Positions 14,933-22,541 of a DNA stretch of 28,505 bases are shown here, one piece after another. A model generated the notes under the pieces. The model made no database searches. It was not told the DNA's origin and saw only the letters and a list, made by a program, of their open reading frames with translations. Both the position numbers and the translations under genes were made by a program. This DNA comes from Actinomycetes bacterium (GTDB lineage: Bacteria; Actinomycetota; Acidimicrobiia; Acidimicrobiales; Microtrichaceae): assembly GCA_023434535.1 (NCBI GenBank), contig JAEYSR010000151.1:1-28505 (forward strand), read 5' to 3'. How positions within the stretch are numbered: the first letter of the stretch is position 1; every line of letters begins with the position of its first letter.

Positions 14933-15415
14933 ATGTCCGAGAACCTGAACCCACCGAACGCCCGCCAGATGTCAGCCATCGACGATGTCCTCGCCGCAGC
15001 AGCGACCGACCGGCGGCACGTGGAGGCATTCGAGAGGGACGAGCAGCTCAAGCTCGTGCACCGGGTCCAATCTGTGCTTGAGCCGATCAAGGACAGGATG
15101 ACCAGCGCCGGCTACGCCAGCCGCATCAGGCCCGATTCAACGTCCGTGACCCTGTACATGGCGGAGCCGCATCCTGCGATTCCGAACGAGTACGCCACGT
15201 TCACGGTCACCGTGAACGCCATCACTCGCTCGGTGTCCGGCTCGGGCACGAACTCCGGCAAGAGCCTTCGCATGCGCGGCTTCGACATCCCCGCCGAAGA
15301 GCTCGACACGGACCGAATCGTCACAGAGGTCACCAACTGGATCCGGGCCGTCCTGACGCCACGGAACATCGTGGCGGCCGGTGGCGCCGACACCAACGGT
15401 GCCGGCTACGTGTGA
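14933..15415 (+). CDS. Hypothetical protein, 160 residues
   Basis: ATG 14933 is preceded by GAGGAGG at a good distance, which makes this a well-supported gene. The N-terminus is helical and charged (HVEAFERDEQLKLVHRVQSV), and the C-terminal two thirds alternates strands and turns (STSVTLYMAEPHPAI, then YATFTVTVNAITRSVSGS), ending in an Asp-rich helix (ELDTDRIVTEVTNWIRAVL). There is no signal peptide or membrane helix. I recognise no family. It stands alone on the plus strand inside the island, convergent to the GAF-like operon. Confidence 0.7.
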   Translation: MSENLNPPNARQMSAIDDVLAAAATDRRHVEAFERDEQLKLVHRVQSVLEPIKDRMTSAGYASRIRPDSTSVTLYMAEPHPAIPNEYATFTVTVNAITRSVSGSGTNSGKSLRMRGFDIPAEELDTDRIVTEVTNWIRAVLTPRNIVAAGGADTNGAGYV

Positions 15416-15435
15416 GCGATGGATCGACGCCGAAC

Positions 15436-15633
15436 TCAGGCGGGGGAAAGCTCGTGCTCTCCAGTCTGATCGCGGCACTCGTCGGTAGCCGGAACGAAGT
15501 TCTCCGGAGTGACCTGGCGGCGAGCCTCATCGATCACGTCCTCGTCGGCGAGCACTCGCCGAAGACTTCGCACGTAGACGTCGTCGTCGGGATCAACAAC
15601 CGATGACCGGATGTGGCGCTTCCTGCGGGGCAT
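15436..15633 (-). CDS. Small protein downstream of the 2TM/GAF-like gene
   Basis: A 65-residue, very charged protein from ATG 15633 (PRRKRHIRSSVVDPDDDVYV, then RRVLADEDVIDEARRQVTP). An AGGAGG site five bases before the start overlaps the stop codon of the upstream gene (TAGGAGG), so it should be translated with that gene. A competing plus-strand frame (15412-15606) has only a GTG start. No family recognised; it could be a small regulator or antitoxin-like partner of the membrane protein. Confidence 0.55.
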   Translation of the reverse strand: MPRRKRHIRSSVVDPDDDVYVRSLRRVLADEDVIDEARRQVTPENFVPATDECRDQTGEHELSPA

Positions 15634-15642
15634 CTCGTCCTC

Positions 15643-16389
15643 CTAGGACAGATGGGACGCTATCGCCGCCGTGACCCGTTCTAGCACGCGGGTCGCGTCG
15701 GGCTTGTCTAGACGATCTCGGAGACTTCGGTTCGGAACTTGAATCACCAAGCAGCCGCAGTACTCGCCGCTGTGCGGATCCTCAAGCGGGTAGGCGATCA
15801 CGTGGTGGTACTTCTTGATCGACTTGTAGTCGCTGAAGCTGAGCCACTGGCGTGTCGACGCAGGTACCCGGAACCACCAGTTCCACCACCGATCGGCTCG
15901 AACGCCTGAGAAGTGCTTCTGGTGATCCAGGTAGACCTTCTCCTGTCGACGCCAGCACTCACCGAGCAGTCCCTTGCGCTTGACCCAGCGAACCGTGGAG
16001 GGCTTTGGGTTGGCCGTGAGGCGAAGCCGGTAGATGCGGGCTTGGATGCGCCAGAACGGTGGTCGGGGGCTCCGGCGAACTCGGAAGACGGTGTACCCGA
16101 TGTTCAGGTTGCTGAAGGCGTGGAGGTCGCAGAGCGCTTCGTGAAGGGCGATCACCTCGGTGGAGATCTTCAGTCCGAACTTGTAGTCAGCACGGTTGAC
16201 GCTCTCGAAAGTCGTCCCGAAGATCGGGCCCAGAGCGGCGCATGCCGCTACTGCGATGATCAGCCGGCGGTCGAGGGTTGCTGCGTCAGACCTGGGGGCG
16301 AGTTGGAGATAGGTGGCGTAGGCGGACGCCAAGATGGACACGGCGAACGGGAGCAGCCGTAACCAGAACCTCCCTGGGGTCATGTCCAC
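15643..16389 (-). CDS. Two-helix membrane protein with GAF-like cytoplasmic domain
   Basis: A 248-residue protein. Two hydrophobic segments lie near residues 8-30 (FWLRLLPFAVSILASAYATY) and 42-58 (RLIIAVAACAALGPIFG). The rest resembles a GAF sensor fold: RWVKRKGLLGECWRRQEKVY, then SIKKYHHVIAYPLEDPHSG and EYCGCLVIQVP, with a final helix (DATRVLERVTAAIASHL). GAF domains bind small ligands, but the ligand cannot be told and the match is by pattern only. The gene is the last complete one before the right border of the island and is followed nine bases later by a small gene. An effector or sensor role at the membrane is possible. Confidence 0.7.
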   Translation of the reverse strand: MDMTPGRFWLRLLPFAVSILASAYATYLQLAPRSDAATLDRRLIIAVAACAALGPIFGTTFESVNRADYKFGLKISTEVIALHEALCDLHAFSNLNIGYTVFRVRRSPRPPFWRIQARIYRLRLTANPKPSTVRWVKRKGLLGECWRRQEKVYLDHQKHFSGVRADRWWNWWFRVPASTRQWLSFSDYKSIKKYHHVIAYPLEDPHSGEYCGCLVIQVPNRSLRDRLDKPDATRVLERVTAAIASHLS

Positions 16390-16451
16390 AGCGCCGCCTC
16401 TCCCTCTCCCGACGTTGCCAGGGGGATTGTGCGGTCACCGGCGAATCCAGT

Positions 16452-17255
16452 TCAACTCCTGTTCACGGTTACATTCTCCCAAACGACGTTCGCCAGCTCG
16501 ACGTCCGCCTCGAACACCTCCTCGGCGATGACCACCCGGAGCGATGGGTCCAGCTCCGCCGCGCAGCACGACAGGAGCGTGGTCTTGCCGGCGCCGGGCG
16601 CGCCGGCGAACACGATGCTGAGCCGGGCGCGCACCGCTGCGGCCAAGAACCGAGCCGCACTTGCGGTCATCGTCCCCCGTTCCACCAGCTCGTCCAGGCT
16701 CGTGATGGCCACGCCGGTGAACTTCCGGATGTTGACCATCAGGTGACCGCCCCGGCTCAGGTCGCCGTGGACGATGTGCAGCCGGGCTCCGTCGTCGAGC
16801 TGGGCGTCCTGGAGCCCCTCGACGGGGTCCAGCTTGCGGTGCGCTCCCGACGCGTCGTCGAGGAGCTTCGTGAGCGTCCGGCTCACGTGCTCGTCGTCGT
16901 GGAAGAACTCGTGGTGGAAACGACTGCCGCCGGAGTGGCGCTTCACGAAGATCTCGTCGGGAGCGTTGATCATGATCTCCTAGACGTCGTCGTCGGAGAG
17001 GAGCTCGGTCAGCGGGCCGTACCGGGCCAGGTTGCGGAAGGCGCGTTCGGTCACGCCCTCGGGATCGGGCAGGTCGTACGGGCGGCGCCCACGGGAGTGG
17101 TCGTCGGCCCACTCGTCCAAGGCGTTCTGGATCAGCTCCAGGAGCTGGGACTCGCCGTGAACGCTGTCGACGTCGAGCGTCATCTCGTTCGCTCGCCTCT
17201 GGACGGTCTGCTCGATCTCCTGCAGCGGTGAGAGGTGGTCGGCGGCGATGGTCAC
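16452..17255 (-). pseudogene. cpaF: cpaF/tadA N-terminal and ATPase part, with nonsense codon and broken end
   Basis: GTG 17255 overlaps the end of the cpaE-like gene by four bases. The frame encodes FRNLARYGPLTELLSDDDV, then TAG at 16982-16980 where relatives have Trp, and continues in the same frame: EIMINAPDEIFVKRHSGG, HLMVNIRKFTGVAITSLDEL, the Walker A motif FAGAPGAGKTTLLSC and RVVIAEEVFEADVELANV. Homology stops near 16481; the few codons after it to TGA 16452 are island sequence. Walker B, the HAGS region and the tail are lost here; the tail lies at 5777-6040. CpaF is the hexameric ATPase that drives Tad pilus assembly. Two lesions make it non-functional. Confidence 0.9.
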
Positions 17256-18505
17256 AATCGACCGCCCAGAGCGGTTCCGAGCTCGCCGACCCGGATGCGG
17301 ACCGGCCCCCGCTGCTCCGGTGATCCGGAGCCGAGGACGGGTCGGATCGCGTCCATCACGCTCGAGCCGAGGGCCGGCGGCAGGAGGGACGCGTCCCGGT
17401 GAGCGACGTCGGTGCCGCGATGGCGCCGGACGCTGACGACGGCGGCGGTCTCGTCGTCGGCCAGCGCCCGCACTGCACGGCGAAGCCGGGTGCGATCGGG
17501 AGCGGAACGCGGCGCTCGGTTCAGGACGACGACGATCCGGCCAGCGGGCGTGCCGCAGCGGCGCAGTCCGTGCGTGAGGCGCGCGGCGTCGTGGACGCCC
17601 TTCATGTCCGCCCCCGAGACGACGACCATGGCGTCGCTGCCCCGAGCGACCGAGAGGGTCGCGGCGTGTCGGTCCTCGATGTCCGGGGACCCGGTCTCCG
17701 CCTCCGTCTCGAGGTCCGCATCCAGGTCGGCGATGACGACGTCGTGCGTCCGGCGGAGGCCGGCGAACGCGGCCTCGACCGCTCTCGGGCGCATCCCGGC
17801 CCAGTCCCTGGGCTGTCGGAGCCCGAGCACCAGCCGGTAGCCGCGCTCGGTGGCGAACTCCACCTCCCGGATCTCTGCCGGATCGGGCTCGTCCCCACGG
17901 TGCAGGTCGACGAGCTCCGGCAGGCCGGGCACCACGTCGCCGACGTCGTGGTACATCGCGAGGTCGCCGCGCCTGCGCCCGTCGACCAGCACCGTGTCGG
18001 GACCCGAGGCCGCCCATGTCTGCGCAAGAGCCATCGCGATGGTGGAGGCGCCGGTGCCGCCCGTGCCCATGACACCGACCAGGTGGCCTCGATCGACCTC
18101 GCGTGCGAGCTCCACACCGCCGGGGCGCAGTCCGGCCATCGGATCGACCCGGCGAGCGACGCGCTCGAGCACCTCCACCAGAGCGTCGCGGCTGAAGTCG
18201 GCGTCGAGGCGTGCTGCACAGCCGAGCGCCTCCCAGTCACGGCTCTCGGCGTCACCGACGAGGACCGTGGGCACGTCGCTCCGGTCCGCCTCGGCGACCA
18301 GGTCCCGATCGAAACGGGCGAGGGCGGTGTCGACCAGGAGGGCCGAGACGGCTCGTCCGGCGCCGAGGACTGCACGCGCCTCTTCGGGCGTCAGGCACTT
18401 CACGAAGTCGACCGGCGCGACCGCGGCGTTGGCCCACCGCGCCAGCTCGCCGAACCACCGGCTCCGCGATCGGGCCAGGCCGACGACGACGAAGCGATCA
18501 GCCAC
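17252..18505 (-). CDS. cpaE: CpaE/TadZ-like ATPase of the tad locus
   Basis: A 417-residue protein of the MinD/ParA-related CpaE (TadZ) family, which helps place the Tad pilus machine at the pole. Residues 1-115 are receiver-like (LARFDRDLVAEADRSDVPTV). The nucleotide site follows: HLVGVMGTGGTGASTIAMAL, a deviant Walker A with Thr-Gly-Ala-Ser instead of the usual Lys-bearing loop, then VLVDGRRRGDLAMYHDVGDV and DVVIADLDADLE. The missing Lys suggests weak or no ATP hydrolysis, as in other TadZ proteins. GTG 18505 has GGGGA upstream and overlaps cpaB by eight bases. The gene looks intact, in contrast to cpaF after it. Confidence 0.75.
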   Translation of the reverse strand: MADRFVVVGLARSRSRWFGELARWANAAVAPVDFVKCLTPEEARAVLGAGRAVSALLVDTALARFDRDLVAEADRSDVPTVLVGDAESRDWEALGCAARLDADFSRDALVEVLERVARRVDPMAGLRPGGVELAREVDRGHLVGVMGTGGTGASTIAMALAQTWAASGPDTVLVDGRRRGDLAMYHDVGDVVPGLPELVDLHRGDEPDPAEIREVEFATERGYRLVLGLRQPRDWAGMRPRAVEAAFAGLRRTHDVVIADLDADLETEAETGSPDIEDRHAATLSVARGSDAMVVVSGADMKGVHDAARLTHGLRRCGTPAGRIVVVLNRAPRSAPDRTRLRRAVRALADDETAAVVSVRRHRGTDVAHRDASLLPPALGSSVMDAIRPVLGSGSPEQRGPVRIRVGELGTALGGRL

Positions 18506-19187
18506 GATCGTCCCCGGAGCGGACCGCGTCGTCGGTCGGGGTGACCAGCGTCAGCTGGGAGCGGACCGACGCGTCCACCACGGCCGTCGCCACGTCCGAG
18601 CTGGGAAGGGCGAGCCGGATGCCGATCGAGTCGGAGGCGCCGAGCCCGTCGTCGGGCGGAACGTCGGTGTCGACGACCAGCACGTCCGATGCCAGCACCG
18701 TCGTCCCGGAGCCGTCGGGATCGGTGGCCAGCACGTCCACGGAGCTGCCGACGTGGACGGATCCGGTGAGGGCCCGACCTCGATCCACCTCGACCGGCAC
18801 GACCATCGACCCGGCCGGGGCGATCAGCTCGCCGTCGCCCAGGTCGCTCGGGCGGAGCAGGTCGCCCTCCGACAGGTCGTGGAGGGCGACCGCCCCGATC
18901 ACGTCGTCAGCGTCTTCGATCGGCACCGATCCGACTCCGCTCGGCAGGTCGATCGCCGTCGCTCCCAGGTCGTCCGCGGTGAGGACGGTGCCGGCCTCGA
19001 TGGTGCGGAGCGCGACGACGACCCGCTGACCGGATGGCGCCACAGCAGCACGGTGGGAGGCGAGCACTCCGGCTGCGGCGATCACGACCAGGGCCGCCCC
19101 GAGGAACGAGCGTCCGCTCGGCAGTCCCGGCCTGCGTCGACGCCCGTCGGGGCGCCCACTCGATCCGTCCGTCATCCCAGCAGCCAC
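18498..19187 (-). CDS. cpaB: CpaB/RcpC-like SAF-domain protein
   Basis: A 229-residue protein anchored by one N-terminal helix (SFLGAALVVIAAAGVLA, about residues 26-43). The SAF domain follows (VVVALRTIEAGTVLTADDLG, then DVIGAVALHDLSEGDLLRPS), and a beta-rich part contains VVPVEVDRGRALTGSVHVGS and VDVLATDPDG. CpaB/RcpC proteins act in the periplasmic or outer part of the Tad pilus apparatus; in an actinobacterium it should sit outside the membrane. GTG 19187 is chosen because GGGAG lies four bases before it; ATG 19175 is an alternative. It is the first gene of the tad operon. Confidence 0.8.
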   Translation of the reverse strand: MAAGMTDGSSGRPDGRRRRPGLPSGRSFLGAALVVIAAAGVLASHRAAVAPSGQRVVVALRTIEAGTVLTADDLGATAIDLPSGVGSVPIEDADDVIGAVALHDLSEGDLLRPSDLGDGELIAPAGSMVVPVEVDRGRALTGSVHVGSSVDVLATDPDGSGTTVLASDVLVVDTDVPPDDGLGASDSIGIRLALPSSDVATAVVDASVRSQLTLVTPTDDAVRSGDDRG

Positions 19188-19248
19188 GCCGCTCCCTTCC
19201 CCGACCGGACCGGTCCTGACCGGTCCGTTCGTCCGACTCCCGCTCAGA

Positions 19249-19278
19249 GTGATACGGGACAGCCGGAGAAGATATCAA
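19249..19278 (-). promoter_or_regulatory. Probable tad operon promoter
   Basis: On the minus strand TTGATA (19278-19273) and TATCAC (19254-19249) are 18 bases apart, close to the vegetative consensus. Transcription would start near 19242 and leave about 55 leader bases before cpaB, which include the tandem GGACCGGTCC and ACCGGTCC motifs at 19207-19226. Those motifs may be a regulator site. Prediction by consensus only. Confidence 0.45.
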
Positions 19279-19349
19279 GAGGCATGAAACAACATGAGAA
19301 GGATCGAAGGGGAGTCGGTCGCGATGAACGCCGTTCAATGGGCATCTGG

Positions 19350-19378
19350 TTGCCGATGGGGGTGGTCGCGCGTACCTT
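19350..19378 (+). promoter_or_regulatory. Promoter of leaderless HTH gene
   Basis: TTGCCG (19350-19355) and TACCTT (19373-19378) are separated by 17 bases, and the GTG start lies seven bases after the -10. This spacing puts transcription start at or one base before the start codon, so the message would be leaderless, which is common in actinobacteria. No Shine-Dalgarno site is present to argue otherwise. Confidence 0.5.
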
Positions 19379-19385
19379 CACTCGG

Positions 19386-19643
19386 GTGAGCACGGCGGAC
19401 ATCGAATGGCTCAACACGGCAGAGACGGCGCGGCGACTCGGGGTCACCCCTCGGACGCTGTACCGCTTCATCGACGACGGTCAGCTGCCGGCCTACCGCT
19501 TCGGCCGGGTCATCCGGCTGAAGGAGACCGAGGTCGCCGACTTCATCGAGCGCTGTCGGATCGTCCCGGGCTCGCTCGACGCCGTCGATGGCGACGAGCT
19601 CGCGCTCGACTCCGGACAGCTGGACGAGCCCGCCGAGCGCTGA
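19386..19643 (+). CDS. Helix-turn-helix regulator (BldC/excisionase-like)
   Basis: An 85-residue protein from GTG 19386. Residues 7-55 read WLNTAETARRLGVTPRTLYR, then FIDDGQLPAYRFGRVIRLKE and VADFIERCRI, a clear winged HTH of the AlpA/BldC kind with a helix-turn-helix followed by an arginine-bearing wing. An acidic tail follows. It is divergent from the tad operon and may regulate it. The start is supported by a promoter placed for leaderless translation. Longer forms are open upstream in the frame but run through the divergent cpaB gene and are not credible. Confidence 0.8.
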   Translation: MSTADIEWLNTAETARRLGVTPRTLYRFIDDGQLPAYRFGRVIRLKETEVADFIERCRIVPGSLDAVDGDELALDSGQLDEPAER

Positions 19644-19784
19644 CGCACACGGGCAGCGGGCAGCGGGCGCGTTGGGCACCTCTTCCCTTGTGGGGGCTGA
19701 GGGCCCTCTGTAGCGTCGACCGGTAGGAGAGCTGGGCGAGTGCCGCATGGCCGCGGCACGGGCCTGCCCGGCTGGGGAGTGACC

Positions 19785-22460
19785 ATGTCGCAGCACGTGG
19801 ACCGGCGGACGTTCCTCGCCGCGTCGGGAGTCGTCGCGGCCGGTGCCGCGCTCGTGGGGGTCGTGAGACCCGTGTTCGCGGCCGTCGCCGGACCGGGTCC
19901 GTACGGCGCACTGCAGCCGGCGGACGCCAACGGGCTCCAGCTCCCCGCCGGCTTCACCAGTCGCATCATCGGACGGACCGGGACCGCGGTCCCCGGAACC
20001 TCTTACACGTGGCACTCGGCCCCCGACGGCGGTGCGTGCTTTCCGGCCGCCGGCGGCGGATGGGTCTATGTCTCGAACTCCGAGATCGGTGGCGGTGCCG
20101 GCGGCGCGTCGGCGGTCCGGTTCGCTGCCGACGGCACCGTGACCGGCGCCTACCGGATCCTCGGGGGCACCTCGATCAACTGCGCCGGCGGCGCCACGCC
20201 GTGGGGCACGTGGCTGAGCTGCGAGGAGAAGGGGCCGAACGGCCAGGTGTGGGAGTGCGATCCCCAGCAGGCCGGTCAGGGCTCGGTGCGTCCGGCGCTC
20301 GGCTCGTTCAACCACGAGGCCGTCGCCCACGACGTCGGCACCGGCAGCTTCTTCCTCACCGAGGACGACCCGTCCGGTCGCCTCTACAAGTTCGTCCCGA
20401 GCACGCCGGGCAGCCTCGCCGCTGGTCAGCTGTTCGCCGCGTCGGTGTCGGGCACGTCGGTGACCTGGGTGCCCACCTCGACGACGGGGCCCGACCGACA
20501 GGCCGGCACCACGGCGTTCAACGGCGGCGAGGGGATCTTCGCCTCCAACGGCTCGGTGTTCTTCACGACCAAGGGCGACAAGCGAGTGTGGGAGCTGGTG
20601 CCCGCCACCAATACCCTCACCGTGCTGCACGACTGCAACACCATGCCGGGCGACCTCAACGCGGTCGACAACGTGACCGTGCACCCGCTGTCCGGCGACG
20701 TCTATGTCGCCGAGGACGGCGGCAACATGGAGCTCTGCACGATCGCCAAGGTCAACGGCGTCAGCCAGGTGGCGGCCGTCGTGCGGGTCGTCGGCCACGA
20801 CAGCTCCGAGGTGACCGGACCGGCGTTCAGCCCCGATGGCACCCGCCTCTACTTCTCCTCCCAGCGGGGGAGCGACGGCTCGACCGGCGTCACCTACGAG
20901 GTCACCGGCCCGTTCCGCACCACGACCGGCCCCATCGCCCCGTCGACGGTCACGCTGCCAGTCGCGGACGACACCTACGTCCGCAACGGCTCCTACGCGA
21001 CCACCAGCTACGGCTGGTCCAACGTCCTGCCCCTCAAGTTCGAGTCCGGCGAGAGCTACCAGTTCCTCTCCTACGTCGCCGTCGACGTCGCCGCCCTCAG
21101 CGGCACCGTCACCAAGGCTCTGCTCCGGCTGAACGGGCGACTGGTCACCTCGCCCGCATCGTCGGCGCAGGTGCTCGGCGTGAGCTCCACCAACTGGTCG
21201 GGCGCCACGATGACGTGGAACAACAGGCCCGCCGCCGACACGGTCCTCGGCACGTTCACCGTCACGAGCGCCACCAACGCGAACCACGAGATCGACGTGA
21301 CGTCGTGGGTCGCGGCCCGCAAGGCCGAGGGGGCGTCCCGCGTGGCGTTCTGCATCCGCCAGGCGACCACGTCCAAGACCTACTCGCTGCTCAACGCCAA
21401 GGAGGCCACGAGCGGTCGCCCCGAGCTGGTCGTGACCACCGAGGCTGCGCCTCCGACGACCACCTCCACCTCGACGACCTCCACGACGTCGACGAGCACG
21501 ACGTCGACCACCAGCACCTCGACCACGTCCACGTCGACCACCAGCACAACGGCGCCGCCTCCGGTGAACCTCCCGCCGGTCGCGTCGTTCACCGCCGCGA
21601 CCGCCGGCCTGACCGCCACCTTCGACGGCCGTGGCTCGTCCGACCCCGACGGCACGATCGCCACGTACACGTGGAACTTCGGCGACGGCACGACGGGCAC
21701 CGGTCCGACCGCCACCCGCACCTATCCGGCCGGCGGCACGTTCCCCGTGACGCTGACCGTGATCGACGACGACGGCGCGGCGGCCAACACTGCGCAGAAC
21801 GTCACCGTGACGGCACCCGTCCCCGACCTCCTGGCGGCCGACGACTTCACCCGCACCGTCGCCAACGGGTTCGGCACGGCGGGCGTCGGCGGGGCGTGGA
21901 CGGTGGCCAGCACCGCCGCCAACTACGCCGTCGACGGATCGGTCGGCCGCATCACCACCCCGTCGGCGGGCTCCAGCCGGTCGGCCACGCTGGGCGCGGT
22001 GTCGGCCCGCGACGCCGAGGTGCGGGTGGACCTCGTGTTCGACAAGAACCCGGTCGGCAACGGCAGCTACGCGTCGGTGGTCCTGCGCAAGGTCGGAACC
22101 ACCGAGTACCGGCTCCGCGTCCGCCTCGCCGGCACCGCCACGTATCGAGAGATCATGCGCGTGGTGAACGGTGCCGAGACCGTGATCCTCAGCCAGACCG
22201 TCCCGAACGGATTCCGCTACACCGCGGGCACCCCGGTCCACCTGCGGTTCCGGGCGGTCGGCAGCGGCACGACCACCCTGCAGGGACGCGTGTGGTTCGG
22301 TTCCGAGGCGGAGCCGACCACCTGGCAGATCCAGACGACGGACGCGACCGCAGCCCTGCAGTCACCCGGCGCGGTCGGCGTGCACCACTACCTGTCGGGC
22401 TCGGCGACCAACGCCCCGATCGTCATGTCGGTCGACGACCTGACGCTCCGCCCGGCCTGA
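19785..22460 (+). CDS. Tat-exported PhoX-like (DUF839) protein with DNRLRE, PKD and C-terminal domains
   Basis: An 891-residue secreted protein. The N-terminus has the twin-arginine motif DRRTFLAAS, a hydrophobic stretch and a likely cleavage site near VFAAVAG. Residues about 35-395 are PhoX/DUF839-like, with NCAGGATPWGTWLSCEE, GSFNHEAVAHD and a beta-propeller pattern (SGDVYVAEDGG). Next comes a DNRLRE-like domain (VADDTYVRNGSYATTSYG; about 398-565), a Thr/Ser-only linker, a PKD domain (PPVASFTAA, WNFGDGTTG; about 605-690) and a C-terminal beta-sandwich-like region of 200 residues. PhoX enzymes are Ca/Fe phosphatases; activity here is not proven. ATG 19785 follows GGGGAG; the frame is open to 19740. 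Confidence 0.8.
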   Translation: MSQHVDRRTFLAASGVVAAGAALVGVVRPVFAAVAGPGPYGALQPADANGLQLPAGFTSRIIGRTGTAVPGTSYTWHSAPDGGACFPAAGGGWVYVSNSEIGGGAGGASAVRFAADGTVTGAYRILGGTSINCAGGATPWGTWLSCEEKGPNGQVWECDPQQAGQGSVRPALGSFNHEAVAHDVGTGSFFLTEDDPSGRLYKFVPSTPGSLAAGQLFAASVSGTSVTWVPTSTTGPDRQAGTTAFNGGEGIFASNGSVFFTTKGDKRVWELVPATNTLTVLHDCNTMPGDLNAVDNVTVHPLSGDVYVAEDGGNMELCTIAKVNGVSQVAAVVRVVGHDSSEVTGPAFSPDGTRLYFSSQRGSDGSTGVTYEVTGPFRTTTGPIAPSTVTLPVADDTYVRNGSYATTSYGWSNVLPLKFESGESYQFLSYVAVDVAALSGTVTKALLRLNGRLVTSPASSAQVLGVSSTNWSGATMTWNNRPAADTVLGTFTVTSATNANHEIDVTSWVAARKAEGASRVAFCIRQATTSKTYSLLNAKEATSGRPELVVTTEAAPPTTTSTSTTSTTSTSTTSTTSTSTTSTSTTSTTAPPPVNLPPVASFTAATAGLTATFDGRGSSDPDGTIATYTWNFGDGTTGTGPTATRTYPAGGTFPVTLTVIDDDGAAANTAQNVTVTAPVPDLLAADDFTRTVANGFGTAGVGGAWTVASTAANYAVDGSVGRITTPSAGSSRSATLGAVSARDAEVRVDLVFDKNPVGNGSYASVVLRKVGTTEYRLRVRLAGTATYREIMRVVNGAETVILSQTVPNGFRYTAGTPVHLRFRAVGSGTTTLQGRVWFGSEAEPTTWQIQTTDATAALQSPGAVGVHHYLSGSATNAPIVMSVDDLTLRPA
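21453..21552 (+). repeat. Thr/Ser-coding low-complexity repeat
   Basis: About 33 codons are almost all ACC/ACG and TCC/TCG/AGC, made of imperfect copies of a unit encoding Thr-Ser-Thr-Thr. It forms an extended linker between the DNRLRE-like and PKD domains and is likely to vary in length by slippage or to be O-glycosylated. The composition is seen; the last two points are inference. Confidence 0.7.
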
Positions 22461-22480
22461 CCCGGCCCCGCCCTCGTTCT

Positions 22481-22520
22481 GTTCTGCGGAAGCGGTCGGT
22501 TCTGACTGCTTCTGCAGAAC
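22481..22520. terminator. Strong hairpin between convergent genes
   Basis: GTTCTGCGGAAGCGGTC and GACTGCTTCTGCAGAAC are 17-base arms that pair at every position if two G-U pairs are allowed, around a 6-base loop. It lies 20 bases after the PhoX-like stop and 21 bases before the end of the gene at 22542-23108. No U-tract follows, but the long stem and placement fit a bidirectional terminator. Confidence 0.65.
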
Positions 22521-22541
22521 GGAACCGGTCGGACGCGGTCG

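Larger units (their letters stand above)
6041..16480. mobile_element. Inserted genomic island splitting cpaF
   Basis: The two halves of cpaF flank this stretch in matching orientation, so it is a later insertion. It contains a tyrosine recombinase fragment, an AlpA-like HTH gene, a phage tail tape-measure fragment and several unknown genes; the first 4 kb (about 6100-9900) is visibly richer in A and T than the flanking host genes. I found no convincing direct repeat of 10 bases or more at the two borders. About 80 cpaF residues are missing, so the borders seem to have suffered deletion rather than clean site-specific insertion. Edges are accurate to perhaps 20 bases. Confidence 0.75.

Noticed and set aside
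15412..15606. Plus-strand frame of 64 codons with a GTG start overlapping the previous stop
   Set aside because: It has no Shine-Dalgarno site of its own and overlaps the minus-strand gene at 15436-15633, which has a perfect AGGAGG and a charged, protein-like product.
6041..16480. Direct-repeat attachment sites at the island borders
   Set aside because: Comparing the left border around 6020-6080 with the right border around 16430-16490 shows only chance matches of about five bases, and cpaF has lost sequence.
4330..16982. Stop codons read as Trp (recoding), because TAA in the LysM gene and TAG in cpaF both replace Trp
   Set aside because: Known Trp recoding uses TGA, not TAA or TAG; intact genes here end at TGA or TAG normally, and both genes carry further lesions. 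Nonsense mutations are simpler.
19335..22241. Minus-strand frame of 968 codons
   Set aside because: It is antisense to the PhoX-like gene, rich in Arg/Gly/Asp/Val as expected of a shadow of GC-rich coding DNA, and has no motif.
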